Shown: piece after piece, positions 24,998 through 33,826 of the stretch
How positions within the stretch are numbered: position 1 is the first letter of the stretch
Layout of the letters: the number at the start of each line of letters is the position of its first letter
Assembly (NCBI RefSeq): GCF_024298845.1
Contig: NZ_CP101156.1
Coordinates: 1,798,001 to 1,862,000 of the forward strand
Reading direction: 5' to 3'
DNA: 64,000 bases
From: Natronosalvus amylolyticus
Lineage (GTDB): Archaea > Halobacteriota > Halobacteria > Halobacteriales > Natrialbaceae
Translations under genes and position numbers: made by a program
The notes under the pieces: generated by a model
What the model was told of the DNA's origin: nothing
The model's input: the letters and a program-made list of their open reading frames with translations, nothing else
The model's database searches: none

Positions 24998-25792
24998 CTA
25001 CCGGACCTGACCGAGTGCTCGAGCAGCGGCGGCGGTGATCGTAAACCCGCGTTCTTCGACAGTGACGGTTTCCCCGGCGACGGCTTCGATCAGCGAGGCC
25101 ATGTCTTCCAGGTACGACTGGTTTCGATCCTCGTGCACCTGCAGCGTCGATTTACCTTCGAACTCGCTCGCTCGGTTTTCCAGATAGCAGACGACGAACA
25201 GCCGTTTCACGTCGTCGGGTGCCCCCTCGAGATAGGCGGGAACCTCGAGGCGTTGGCTCGCTTTCGGACCGAGGGGTGCCCCGAGCGTCGTCAGCACCCG
25301 ACCCAGTACGGTACCGTGGGCTGATGGGCGGGCTTCGGTGGCACGGCCCTGTTCTTCGGCGCGGATGATACTGTAGTCGACGTTCGCCAGCTCGAGGGCG
25401 TCGATCACGTGGGAGTCTTCAGCGCGGTGATTGAGCGAAAAGGAGACGCCGTAGTTGGACTCGGCGATCGACCCGCCGGAGAACACGTTGGCCACCAGGG
25501 CGTTCAACGCGGCGAATTGCGAGTCGTCGTAGGTGACGTTCAACCAGCCCCTGTCTCGAGCGGTTTCGAGACAGCGAACCGCGTCGGGTTTTCCGCCGTC
25601 GTCGATCCAGGTGCGAAGCCTCGAGCGCGGTAACTCGAGGGCGCTCGCCGTGGCCCCGGATTTGACACCGTGTTTGCTCGCGTACTGGGTGGCCTCCCGG
25701 TACTGCTGGACGGCTTCCCAGGCGTCGGGATAGGCCCCACCATCGAAGGTGCGCGCGAGCGTTTCGTCGGTCACGAACACGGGATTTGTCAT
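24998..25792 (-). CDS. Helix-turn-helix protein with LAGLIDADG-like C-terminal domain
   Basis: 264 residues from ATG 25792; a longer in-frame start at 25867 is possible. The N-terminal part (about residues 15-75) has an HTH-like pattern (GVKSGATASALELPRSRLRTWI, the shape of a resolvase-type HTH). The C-terminal part (about 90-264) has GVSFSLN, then VLGRVLTTLGAPLGPK, then a YLENRASEFEGKSTLQ segment, a layout resembling LAGLIDADG-fold proteins that bind rather than cut DNA. No clear catalytic acidic pair is visible. It is probably a sequence-specific DNA-binding regulator of the provirus. The family was not identified with certainty. Confidence 0.6.
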   Translation of the reverse strand: MTNPVFVTDETLARTFDGGAYPDAWEAVQQYREATQYASKHGVKSGATASALELPRSRLRTWIDDGGKPDAVRCLETARDRGWLNVTYDDSQFAALNALVANVFSGGSIAESNYGVSFSLNHRAEDSHVIDALELANVDYSIIRAEEQGRATEARPSAHGTVLGRVLTTLGAPLGPKASQRLEVPAYLEGAPDDVKRLFVVCYLENRASEFEGKSTLQVHEDRNQSYLEDMASLIEAVAGETVTVEERGFTITAAAARALGQVR

Positions 25793-26138
25793 AGTGTTAC
25801 TCACAGTGTGGGCGAAAGAGGTGTGTTTCGGTCTCGAGACGGTATTTTGGGAATCGACAGACGGCATGGCTTCAAGGGGCCGCTGTAAGGCTTCCGTCAG
25901 ACGCTAATTATCACTTTTGAAAGCCAATCAGGGTTGATGACTGTCTTTTCTTCGGGGGTGGCCGATGTGTTTATTAGGGAGTACTGAGCCCACACTATCA
26001 GCATCGGGTGCAACGGAAGAGACAGAAAGTGACGGTTCGGGTGTGCGTGGGTGCATCCCCCTACCCGGCCCCGTCGGTTCGGGATTCGCGTCCCGTCAAA
26101 TAAGTCTTCCCACCGTTCACAGGTGCTGTGATTCCACA
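25793..26138. promoter_or_regulatory. Divergent promoter region before the pilin genes
   Basis: 346 bases without a convincing gene between the minus-strand HTH gene and the pilin gene. Two AT-rich boxes point right: GTGTTTATTAG (25969-25979) and CAAATAAGTC (26097-26106); the second is about 38 bases before the pilin ATG and would leave a short leader. Confidence 0.45.
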
Positions 26139-26534
26139 ATGCAAATGGAAAGCAAAATTCAAACCGAAGACGAATCGTCCAGCCGGGCGGTATCGCCGGT
26201 CATAGGAGTTATTCTTATGGTCGCGATCACCGTGATTCTGGCTGCAGTGATTGCGGCATTCGTACTTGACCTTGGACAGAGCTCGAGTGCGAATGTAAAC
26301 GCAGCCGTGACGATTGATAATGACTCGAGTGAGGTCACTTTCACGCTAACAGACAAAGGTAATGCCGAATATGTCGAAATTCGAAACCCGTCCGATGGTT
26401 CTTTAGCAGAAGATGATGACTCCCGCCTTGACACTGTGGGTGCATCCTGGTCTACGCCAGACAATAACCAAAGGTACACTGTCGTAGCAGTTTCCGGTGA
26501 CGACGAAACGCAGATAGGGACTCATAATCCCTAA
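26139..26534 (+). CDS. Type IV pilin-like protein, copy 1
   Basis: A 131-residue archaeal type IV pilin. A charged leader ends in [20 protein letters not shown], the class III prepilin motif cut by the peptidase PibD before the hydrophobic assembly helix. The rest is a small beta-rich head. The start MQMESKIQTEDE (ATG 26139) gives a leader of normal length. It is followed after 32 bases by a paralogue with near-identical N terminus and different head. Both genes are less GC-rich than the flanks. Pilins are not part of the known pleolipovirus core, so these are probably cargo affecting the lysogen's surface. Confidence 0.85.
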   Translation: MQMESKIQTEDESSSRAVSPVIGVILMVAITVILAAVIAAFVLDLGQSSSANVNAAVTIDNDSSEVTFTLTDKGNAEYVEIRNPSDGSLAEDDDSRLDTVGASWSTPDNNQRYTVVAVSGDDETQIGTHNP

Positions 26535-26566
26535 AACAGATTTCCACATTAACACATATTTAAATC

Positions 26567-26974
26567 ATGAAAATGAAAAGTAAACTTCAGACCGAAGATG
26601 AATCGACAAGCCGCGGTGTATCCCCAGTTATTGGGGTCATACTGATGGTGGCCATAACAGTCATTCTGGCTGCAGTGATTGCAGCATTCGTACTTGACCT
26701 TGGTCAAGGCCAAAGCTCGAGTGTAAACGCGGCCGTTTCCATCGATAAGCAGTCAGACGGTAACGTTACTATATCGTTGACAGATAAAGGAAACGCTGAG
26801 GAAGTTATAATTCGCACTTCCGATGGAAACCCGGCGCAAACAAATACCTCCAGCCCTGCAGACGCTATACTTACTACCACTGGTCAGTCCGTGAACTTGG
26901 ACAACAGCGAATCCTATAGTGTCGTTGCTAAGAGTGGTGAGGACGAAACCCAGATAGGAAGTTATAGCCCATAG
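26567..26974 (+). CDS. Type IV pilin-like protein, copy 2
   Basis: 135 residues; the first 50 (leader, [20 protein letters not shown] and [13 protein letters not shown]) are nearly the same as in copy 1, while the head domain has diverged except for the closing DDETQIG or EDETQIG motif shared by both. The conserved leader and helix with variable head is typical of pilin gene duplication. A T-rich tract follows the stop (26987-27010) and could end the transcript. Confidence 0.85.
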   Translation: MKMKSKLQTEDESTSRGVSPVIGVILMVAITVILAAVIAAFVLDLGQGQSSSVNAAVSIDKQSDGNVTISLTDKGNAEEVIIRTSDGNPAQTNTSSPADAILTTTGQSVNLDNSESYSVVAKSGEDETQIGSYSP

Positions 26975-27201
26975 CCCGAGATACACGTTCTTTCTGTTAT
27001 TAATTTTTAAGAGTAGATTTGATATTGCGTAGGGCGCTATCGATTTTGATTAACTTTGTCAGTTCAATAATTCCTAAATTTTAGAAATTACCGTCCGACA
27101 ACAGCTGAATCTCGGACGTGATTCGGCCCGATCGGGCCGGACACCCCACCGAAACACTCACTATTCACCGGGTTGCCGTCCGGCTTACTCGCAACCCGGA
27201 C

Positions 27202-27789
27202 ATGAATCTCAAGCAACACCGAAACCGAGACGACATGAAAGTCTGGCTCAGCCAGCCCGAAGTTGCACAGCTCCTCGAGGCCGCAACCAATACCCAGCAG
27301 CGACTCGCCTACTCGCTGGGTGCTCGCTGTGGGCTTCGTTCTCACGAAATCCTCGAGGTATCCCCGGAAGACGTCGTCGACACCGACGCCGGGACGATGC
27401 TTCGAGTGTGGCACGGGAAAGGCGACAAATTCCGCGAAACGCCGGTTCCGCGTGATCTGGCGACCACTATTCGAACCGTGGCCGACGTTCGCGAGGCCTC
27501 GAGCGAGCAACCGTTGCTCGAGATTTCATCCACCAGGTCGCTCCGGCGCTGGCTCAGTGGGACCGCGAGCGAGCTGCACCAGGCGACCGGCGACGACGGC
27601 TGGCTGTATCTCGGGATGCACGATCTTCGACGAACGTGGGCGACCTCGCTGGCCTCGCAGGATGTCGACCCGCTCCTGGTGATCGACTGGGGTGGGTGGA
27701 ACGATCTGGAAACGTTCCTCGAGCACTACCGTGGAACGTACTCGCCGGAAGCACAACAGCGAGAACGCAAAAAGGTGAGTTGGCTTTGA
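27202..27789 (+). CDS. Short tyrosine recombinase (catalytic domain only)
   Basis: 195 residues from ATG 27202; frames further upstream lack coding bias. All catalytic elements are present: Arg in ARCGLRSHEIL (about residue 46), Lys in HGKGDKFRETPV (about 75), H-x-x-R in MHDLRRTWA (His140, Arg143), Trp in GGWNDLETF (about 166) and Tyr in EHYRGTY (Tyr176 or Tyr180). The N-terminal core-binding domain is missing or reduced to about 15 residues. It may resolve genome multimers, or be a second invertase/integrase acting on another site. It is distinct from the SNJ2-type integrase at 22716. Confidence 0.82.
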   Translation: MNLKQHRNRDDMKVWLSQPEVAQLLEAATNTQQRLAYSLGARCGLRSHEILEVSPEDVVDTDAGTMLRVWHGKGDKFRETPVPRDLATTIRTVADVREASSEQPLLEISSTRSLRRWLSGTASELHQATGDDGWLYLGMHDLRRTWATSLASQDVDPLLVIDWGGWNDLETFLEHYRGTYSPEAQQRERKKVSWL

Positions 27790-27800
27790 ATTTGGTGGAT

Positions 27801-28349
27801 TTAGCGGCTTAAACTATCTTCATTTATTTGCCGATGTTGCCACCGTAGAATGACATATCCGAACGTCTTTGCAACGAACGTGGCGACAAAAAATAGGGAA
27901 GCCAACAATCCAAATACAGAAGCTGTGAAGGGAAGCGTTGGTTGGCTAAGAATAGGGACATCTGCCCCGATTTGTAAGAAAAACACGTGATACGCCATCA
28001 CTATTCCTGCTGCAGACCCGAGACCAATACCGATTATAAACGCTTTATCGCCCAGTTCGTAAGCTTTTGCGCGTTTCCGTTTGGCGTCGGCAATTGCAGG
28101 ATGATAAACCGGTTTTTGAGGTTCTGTATCAGCGAGCCTCCAACGATTTGTGTTCCCTTCACGATCCAGCACCAATCGACCCATTTCCTCTAATTCTCGC
28201 ACCTTTTTTTGAGTTGCACGGATTCCGATCGGCAACGCTTGCTCAATTTCGGGAGTAGTGAGGGTATCACCATCTGCTTCACGGAGAACGTTTAGGATCT
28301 CCTCATAACTTGAACTCCGTGATTCTTGAATCATCGTATCGGTAGCCAT
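27801..28349 (-). CDS. Winged-helix protein with two membrane helices
   Basis: 182 residues. The first half is a winged helix (EEILNVLREADGDTLTTPEIEQAL, then IRATQKKVRELEEMGRLVLDREGNTNRWRL). The second half has two transmembrane segments (about residues 100-122 and 138-160). Membrane-tethered HTH proteins of this build are common in haloarchaeal viruses and plasmids and may sense envelope state. It follows a small membrane protein gene after two bases and is probably co-transcribed with it. Confidence 0.75.
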   Translation of the reverse strand: MATDTMIQESRSSSYEEILNVLREADGDTLTTPEIEQALPIGIRATQKKVRELEEMGRLVLDREGNTNRWRLADTEPQKPVYHPAIADAKRKRAKAYELGDKAFIIGIGLGSAAGIVMAYHVFFLQIGADVPILSQPTLPFTASVFGLLASLFFVATFVAKTFGYVILRWQHRQINEDSLSR

Positions 28350-28351
28350 CG

Positions 28352-28558
28352 TTAGTTTGTGAGTGCTTGAATCAGTGTGTAGACTAGTCCGATGACTATC
28401 ACTACGGCGCCACCCAGATAAAGGATACCCCAGAGACGGAGATCTAACAAGGGTGGCATTGATATCGTGTCCGCTAACGCACTGCCGATCACAAGGAACA
28501 AGAATCCCCCAATCACCAAGGCGATTATTCCTTGGGCTACTTCAGCTGCGTCACTCAT
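28352..28558 (-). CDS. Small two-helix membrane protein
   Basis: 68 residues from ATG 28558 (MSDAAEVAQ); an alternative start at 28579 would add seven. Two hydrophobic helices (IIALVIGGFLFLVIGSALA and LWGILYLGGAVVIVIGLVYTLI) fill most of the protein. It precedes the membrane winged-helix gene in one unit. Function unknown. Confidence 0.65.
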   Translation of the reverse strand: MSDAAEVAQGIIALVIGGFLFLVIGSALADTISMPPLLDLRLWGILYLGGAVVIVIGLVYTLIQALTN

Positions 28559-28796
28559 GTTGTCTTTGCTCCTTTTCATCTGGTTTCTCTCGCTGGTTGT
28601 TACACTTCATGTGCATTCTCTTCATCGTCTGGATGGGAATTAAAGTCCTATTTGCGTTTGCACGAACGGTCGATATTCTTTAATTCGTTCATACGAATTA
28701 AGGTGGTAGAATGCGCAATTCGCATATGAGAACAGCTACAATCGCTGATTGAAGACTTGTAGGAGGTTATGCAAAAGTCCTCAATCTGAATTCAGA
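28559..28796. promoter_or_regulatory. Regulatory region with two inverted repeats
   Basis: No gene is seen here. TAATTCG-6-CGAATTA (28681-28700) and ATGCG-5-CGCAT (28711-28725) are inverted repeats 30 bases apart centre to centre. AT-rich boxes pointing left (minus-strand ACTTTAATTCC near 28640) could drive the small-membrane-protein/winged-helix pair. The inverted repeats look like operator sites. Confidence 0.5.
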
Positions 28797-28982
28797 TCAA
28801 GAATCGATTTGATCGACAAGCGTAATCTTCCACTCTTTCTCGTCGACGTGCCGAATGTGCGCGTGATGTTCTCCCTCGAGTTGCCCATCTTCGTTCAACA
28901 GCCCCTCAATTCGAAGGTCATCTTTGGGGAGCGTGACACCGGCTGAGTTCTGATCGAGCTGGCGTAATTTGTTCAATGCCAT
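28797..28982 (-). CDS. AbrB/SpoVT-like small DNA-binding protein
   Basis: 61 residues from ATG 28982. The sequence (KLRQLDQNSAGVTLPKDDL, then EDGQLEGEHHAHIRHV and KEWKITLVD) has the swapped-hairpin AbrB pattern used by antitoxins and phage regulators. A TATA-like box (minus-strand GCTTTATACC, 29004-29013) lies about 26 bases upstream and supports a leaderless start here. An inverted repeat sits between box and start. It is divergent from the virion module, so it may control it. Confidence 0.72.
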   Translation of the reverse strand: MALNKLRQLDQNSAGVTLPKDDLRIEGLLNEDGQLEGEHHAHIRHVDEKEWKITLVDQIDS

Positions 28983-29538
<556 letters not shown>

Positions 29539-29550
29539 CGGAGTTCATCA

Positions 29551-29676
29551 ATGCAATTCCTACAATTCAGCGGTTCGAAAGCGGAGTGGTACGACTCGAC
29601 GATCACCGGCTACATCGTGACTGCCTCCACGGTGTCGATCGGGCTGGCAGGGGTGATGGCTGCCGGGGTGATCTAA
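29551..29676 (+). CDS. 41-residue membrane protein in the virion module
   Basis: A short frame starting MQFLQFSGSKAEWYDSTITG with one hydrophobic C-terminal helix (IVTASTVSIGLAGVMAAGVI). It begins 13 bases after the VP3-like stop, and its TAA directly abuts the ATG of the next gene. Spacing and codon use in line with the neighbours support a real gene. Function unknown; it may be a minor virion component. Confidence 0.65.
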   Translation: MQFLQFSGSKAEWYDSTITGYIVTASTVSIGLAGVMAAGVI

Positions 29677-30216
29677 ATGCGGCCCATGCCCACGGCTGGC
29701 CGGGTGCTCTCGGTGCTGGTTATTCTGGCGGTGCTCGCTGGCGGCCTCCTGGTCGGCCTCGGCGCTGCGGACGCCACCGAGGAGCTGCTAAACGAGACGG
29801 TCGAAGTCGATCCGGACACCGATCCGGTATCCATCGCGGTCGAATACTCGGATGACTTCAACGACAGCGAAACCGACGTTTCGACCGTCGAAGCGACGTT
29901 CTACAACGAAAGTGAGTTCAACGACGCGGGCACCGACGCGCCCGTGTTGCACTCGGTGTCGATCGACGGCGGTGAAACCGAGCGAATCGTCGAGGACGTC
30001 TACTTCGCGGATCACGCTGATCTCGAGTACAACGAATCGACTCGGTTGGTCGTGACCGGCGACGAAACGCATGTCTCTGGCGTTGAAATTGACGGCGCGA
30101 TCGGTGGCGTCCTGGCCTACGGTGACGCCGACAGTCTGCCCGGCTTCGGTGTCGGGGTCGCTGTCCTGGCGCTCGCGGTGGCCGGCGTCGTGGCTCGTGC
30201 TCGAGGAGGTAACTGA
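29677..30216 (+). CDS. Exported protein with C-terminal anchor, virion module
   Basis: 179 residues: a signal peptide (about 8-30, RVLSVLVILAVLAGGLLVGLGAADA), a beta-rich acidic ectodomain with several potential N-glycosylation sites (NET, NDSET, NES), and a C-terminal membrane helix (about 155-175) ending RARGGN. It starts right after the previous stop and ends overlapping the spike gene by one base (TGATG). The layout is that of an accessory surface protein. The first codons contain a double GCCCA motif. Confidence 0.7.
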   Translation: MRPMPTAGRVLSVLVILAVLAGGLLVGLGAADATEELLNETVEVDPDTDPVSIAVEYSDDFNDSETDVSTVEATFYNESEFNDAGTDAPVLHSVSIDGGETERIVEDVYFADHADLEYNESTRLVVTGDETHVSGVEIDGAIGGVLAYGDADSLPGFGVGVAVLALAVAGVVARARGGN

Positions 30217-31955
30217 TGTCGGCTGACACCCAGCCGCCCATGCCCATAGCCCACGGCCCACAAAATTCAGAGGGGGTAACTCTGACGCGCCGTCGGGCAC
30301 TGCAGGCACTCGGGGCGGCCACGGTTACGGCTGGCGTCGGCACGGCCTCGAGCGGCACCGTCGCAGCTGACAACTCCTATTCGTTCGAAGGACTGTGCGA
30401 AACGGACTACTCGCATTTCTTCACTCGCTGCCTCGTTGAAGACCTGTTCGGAGACTCCGATGAACCCGGCCCCACCGAAGTTGACGTTCACGTTATGTCG
30501 GTTTCCGAATGGGAATCCTTCGAGGCACACCACGTCACGCTCGGCAACCACGTCGACGATATGACTGCAATCGCTCGCCTCGATGCGCGCTCTGCTGTCG
30601 CTGACGCCTACGAATCTGGCAAAACTGCCAGCGAGGCTTGGCAAGACGCCCGCGACGAAATCCGCGACTACTTCGCCGCCCATCAAAAAAACCATCTTCA
30701 GGTCTTACAAAAGACGTTGGCTCAACACCGGTACTCTGTCGGTGTGGTTCATTCAGAAGAGGACATTGCTGACGATTTCCTCGACATCGGTGCGAAAAGT
30801 ACGTCTGGAGCGAGTCAGGTCGAAGGGTCCGAGATTTCGCTAATGAACGAGTCTGTCTCTGTTGATGTGGACCTCGTTAACCAGGAAACCGAGCAAATCG
30901 AGGTAATCGAGGTAAATGCCCGAATCGAGACGTACACTGGTAATGATGGGACAAATTACTACAATTATCAACATCCTCTCGACCCGGTAAATGAATGGAG
31001 CTACTCCGAGGAGGATGATGATTTCAACGCCGACGGGGAAACTGATGTTGAAGGCCTTTCCTACACAGTTGACTACAACATCACTTCTGACCTGGTAATC
31101 GTCGTCCAAGCTGTTGACTACGAAGACACTGGCCTCGGCAGCCAACAAGTGTTCGACGCGAGGGAGTGGCGCGAACTGTGGGATCGCATCGAAGCCCTCG
31201 GTACGATGGTACCGGATGAGTTCTCCGAGCAGATGGTCGAGGACCTGTACGCTGGCCTCGATGACGGCGCGTTCACAACGTCCGATCTCCGCTCTGCTGA
31301 GGGTGAAGTCCGTTACCGGAGCGGTGACGCCGAACCGCTCTCGGGCGCGTATATGCTGGCGCTGTACGATCAACTCGATCTCGCCGGTCCTGACCTCTCA
31401 ACCACTGGTGGTATGAAGGTGACGTACACCGGTGCGACGGAAATGAAACTGACAGAGGAAGGCGGAGAAAGAACTGTTGAGTACGTCGAACCGGTCGAAG
31501 ACGTCGAGTATGAGGGTATCCTGTTCTCCTCGGACGTTCCCGAAGGCGGTTTCCACAGCGGAGAAACCTACCACACCGACGACCTCGAGGGCACGACGGA
31601 AATGGTCCCCTTCGATCAGGAACCGGTTCCGTTCTTCGAGGGTGAATTCACGATCGAATCGATCTACGATTCAGACGGTAACGAACTCGATACTGTCGAG
31701 TGGCGAACGCCCGAACCGGAGACCTACACCTCTGACGACTTCGTCGAGTACGTCAACAACGCCGACGAGACTCGTGAAGAACTCTCCGATGACGACGAAG
31801 ACGACGGAGAGGGAGGGGATGATAGCTTGGGGTTCCCCTCGTTCGGGTTGGGGCTTGACCTCGGTAGCGGAGAACAACTGCTCGGACTCGGTATCATCGC
31901 CGCTGTTGTCATGGCTGTCGTCGGGTTCGTGACCGACCTACTCCCCTGGACGTGA
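30216..31955 (+). CDS. Pleolipovirus spike (VP4-like) protein
   Basis: A 579-residue surface protein with a twin-arginine signal (LTRRRALQALGAATVTAGVGTA, about residues 23-44), a large ectodomain, an acidic linker (DDDEDDGEGGDDS, about 524-540) and a single C-terminal membrane helix (about 553-573). Tat export of a folded, membrane-anchored spike just after VP3 is the pleolipovirus arrangement; the spike mediates receptor binding and membrane fusion. Two cysteines near the N terminus (GLCETDY and TRCLVED) may form a disulphide. A tandem of four GCCCA motifs covers codons 7-15. Confidence 0.83.
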   Translation: MSADTQPPMPIAHGPQNSEGVTLTRRRALQALGAATVTAGVGTASSGTVAADNSYSFEGLCETDYSHFFTRCLVEDLFGDSDEPGPTEVDVHVMSVSEWESFEAHHVTLGNHVDDMTAIARLDARSAVADAYESGKTASEAWQDARDEIRDYFAAHQKNHLQVLQKTLAQHRYSVGVVHSEEDIADDFLDIGAKSTSGASQVEGSEISLMNESVSVDVDLVNQETEQIEVIEVNARIETYTGNDGTNYYNYQHPLDPVNEWSYSEEDDDFNADGETDVEGLSYTVDYNITSDLVIVVQAVDYEDTGLGSQQVFDAREWRELWDRIEALGTMVPDEFSEQMVEDLYAGLDDGAFTTSDLRSAEGEVRYRSGDAEPLSGAYMLALYDQLDLAGPDLSTTGGMKVTYTGATEMKLTEEGGERTVEYVEPVEDVEYEGILFSSDVPEGGFHSGETYHTDDLEGTTEMVPFDQEPVPFFEGEFTIESIYDSDGNELDTVEWRTPEPETYTSDDFVEYVNNADETREELSDDDEDDGEGGDDSLGFPSFGLGLDLGSGEQLLGLGIIAAVVMAVVGFVTDLLPWT

Positions 31956-31957
31956 CC

Positions 31958-32512
31958 ATGAAACGAATTTTCCTTTTCGTGACGGTGGTAGCGGTATCGC
32001 TGACGATGGGCATGGGCATGGGAGTTGGGCCGGTCCTGGCTGACGACACCGCCAACGAGACAGCGACCGACGCCGACCTCGAGGCCGGTGACGACTGGAG
32101 TCAGGCGATCGACACCGACACGCGAATCACCGACTGGAGTTACTCGAGCGGGCGATTCACGCTAACCATCGAGGCCGACGATGAAACCCGCGTTTCCCTC
32201 ACCGAAGCGGGCAGCTTCGAGGAAGGGACGACGTCTTTCAACTACGACGAAGTGCGCCTCCAGGAGGGAACCAACACCGTGACGTTCGCCGTGGCCGATC
32301 GGGACGGAGCCGCGGTCGCCGTCGCCACCAGGCAATCGCTGGCGCAGGGAACCGGTGCGATCGTGTCGACTGGGATGGTCGAGCAGAACCCGTTTCGTCA
32401 CTTCGGCGGGGAAACCGGCCTGTTCTCGGGTGTGCTCATGACCGTCGGGTTAGCCGGACTCGGCAGCTGGTACGTCGTTCGGTCTGAGGATTCAGGAGTG
32501 ATCGAAGCATGA
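31958..32512 (+). CDS. Exported, membrane-anchored protein, virion module
   Basis: 184 residues from ATG 31958; a GTG at 31952, overlapping the spike stop, is possible. A signal peptide (FLFVTVVAVSLTMGMGMGVGPVLA), a beta-rich ectodomain (about 30-150) and a C-terminal helix (LFSGVLMTVGLAGLGSWYVV). It overlaps the next gene by four bases (ATGA). Probably a virion or assembly factor; no family identified. Confidence 0.7.
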   Translation: MKRIFLFVTVVAVSLTMGMGMGVGPVLADDTANETATDADLEAGDDWSQAIDTDTRITDWSYSSGRFTLTIEADDETRVSLTEAGSFEEGTTSFNYDEVRLQEGTNTVTFAVADRDGAAVAVATRQSLAQGTGAIVSTGMVEQNPFRHFGGETGLFSGVLMTVGLAGLGSWYVVRSEDSGVIEA

Positions 32513-33306
32513 CCGAGACGAGCGGCACCTTTGGATCGACAGCTGACCGCGTGACGTACGTACTCGCAGAGAGCCAGCTGATAGCGCTCGGGGTAATGGT
32601 CTCGCTCGGGGCCGCACTGATCTGGATTCGACCGAGTATTCCCGGTGTTCCCCCCATCGTGTTCGGCTGGTTTGCAGCTCTGCTCTTACTCGGGCCACCG
32701 CTGGCAGCACTGTTCGTCACTGGTGCCCGGAAGCTCAGAAACCGGCATATGGTGGATTGCCACCACATCAACGGCGTCACCGACGACCGCGAGAAGTACT
32801 ACGTCGAACCCGAAGTGTGGGCGAACAAGACGGTCGAAGGCCCGTCACCGTACGTCGTCAACGACGGCGAAGCCTTCGAAGTCCGGGAATTCGAATGGCT
32901 CGAGGATACGGGCGACCTCATCGTCACCGGCTGTTACCAGTCGAACATGGCCGACTCGAAATTGGTGACGCTGAAAGCCATGCTCGAGGACATCCACGGC
33001 GATCTGATCGAGGACTCGATAGCGCTCAACAAACTTCGAGGCCGAATCTCGAAGATGGGCGTCGAGATCGAGAACGACACGATCAACTACCACGCCGAGG
33101 CCGACGAGCGTGGGCTTATGGGCGCGAAAACCAGCGTGAAAGAACGCTTCGAAGCCGCCCGGAAAGAGGCCGACAAGTGGGATAGCGACGAAATCCGCGA
33201 TGTTGACGACTATCAATTCGACTACGATCCCGCGGCCAACCCCGAAGGCATCACGCTCGAGGCCGCACAGGAAACGGCAGCGACTGACGGAGGTGTCGAT
33301 ACGTGA
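32509..33306 (+). CDS. Conserved pleolipovirus-type membrane-associated protein
   Basis: 265 residues: two N-terminal helices (about 22-42 and 48-70), then a soluble, probably cytosolic domain with HHINGVTDDREKYYVEP and a helical segment (VTLKAMLEDIHGDLIEDSIALNKLRGRISKM). Pleolipoviruses have conserved genes of this type between the spike and the ATPase. It is coupled by four-base overlaps with both neighbours (ATGA and GTGA). Confidence 0.72.
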   Translation: MTETSGTFGSTADRVTYVLAESQLIALGVMVSLGAALIWIRPSIPGVPPIVFGWFAALLLLGPPLAALFVTGARKLRNRHMVDCHHINGVTDDREKYYVEPEVWANKTVEGPSPYVVNDGEAFEVREFEWLEDTGDLIVTGCYQSNMADSKLVTLKAMLEDIHGDLIEDSIALNKLRGRISKMGVEIENDTINYHAEADERGLMGAKTSVKERFEAARKEADKWDSDEIRDVDDYQFDYDPAANPEGITLEAAQETAATDGGVDT

Positions 33307-33509
33307 GATACATCCACGACGGTCAGCTTCGAGACGTGACGATCGATCCGCCGAGACTGTTCGTTTTCGACGAGCCACAGACTCATGCTCGAGGCCGAAC
33401 CGATACGGCAGCGCTCTTTGCATCCACGTTGGCGAAACAGCGGCGAGTGGAGAACCCACCGCTGTGTATCGGCCACGAAGACGACAGCGAATGGAGGTGG
33501 TCGAAGTGA
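33303..33509 (+). CDS. Small soluble protein, virion module
   Basis: 68 residues from a GTG that overlaps the preceding stop (GTGA). The sequence (MRYIHDGQLRDVTIDPPRLFVFDEP) is unlike any family recognised. Position inside a run of overlapping genes and compatible codon use support it. Confidence 0.55.
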   Translation: MRYIHDGQLRDVTIDPPRLFVFDEPQTHARGRTDTAALFASTLAKQRRVENPPLCIGHEDDSEWRWSK

Positions 33510-33826
33510 CGATTACACTTTCCGATCGAGAGCGAGCGATTCTTGCAATGGCGCTCGCAGCCGGTCTTACCGTGGGGTTATGGGCCGGTCTGTTCATGCT
33601 CCCAGCGGAGGCACTGAATGTTCCAACCGATGAGCGTTCAGTGGGTACGAGTGGTGAGACGACCGAGCGCGCACTGTTCCTTCCCGTTCCACGGAGCTAC
33701 TTTCTCGTGACCATCACCGCCCCGATCGTGGCTGTGTGGTACAGCTACGGACGGCTTCGAGACGATTCGGAGGAAGTGACCGACGAAGGAACTCACCAGG
33801 CGGCTACTGAAGGAGGATACCCATGA
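33491..33826 (+). CDS. Two-helix membrane protein, virion module
   Basis: 111 residues from ATG 33491 (overlapping the previous gene by 19 bases), or 106 from a GTG at 33506 that forms a GTGA overlap. Two hydrophobic helices (about residues 18-38 and 68-88) flank an exposed loop; the tail is acidic. It ends overlapping the ATPase start (ATGA). Confidence 0.62.
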   Translation: MEVVEVTITLSDRERAILAMALAAGLTVGLWAGLFMLPAEALNVPTDERSVGTSGETTERALFLPVPRSYFLVTITAPIVAVWYSYGRLRDDSEEVTDEGTHQAATEGGYP

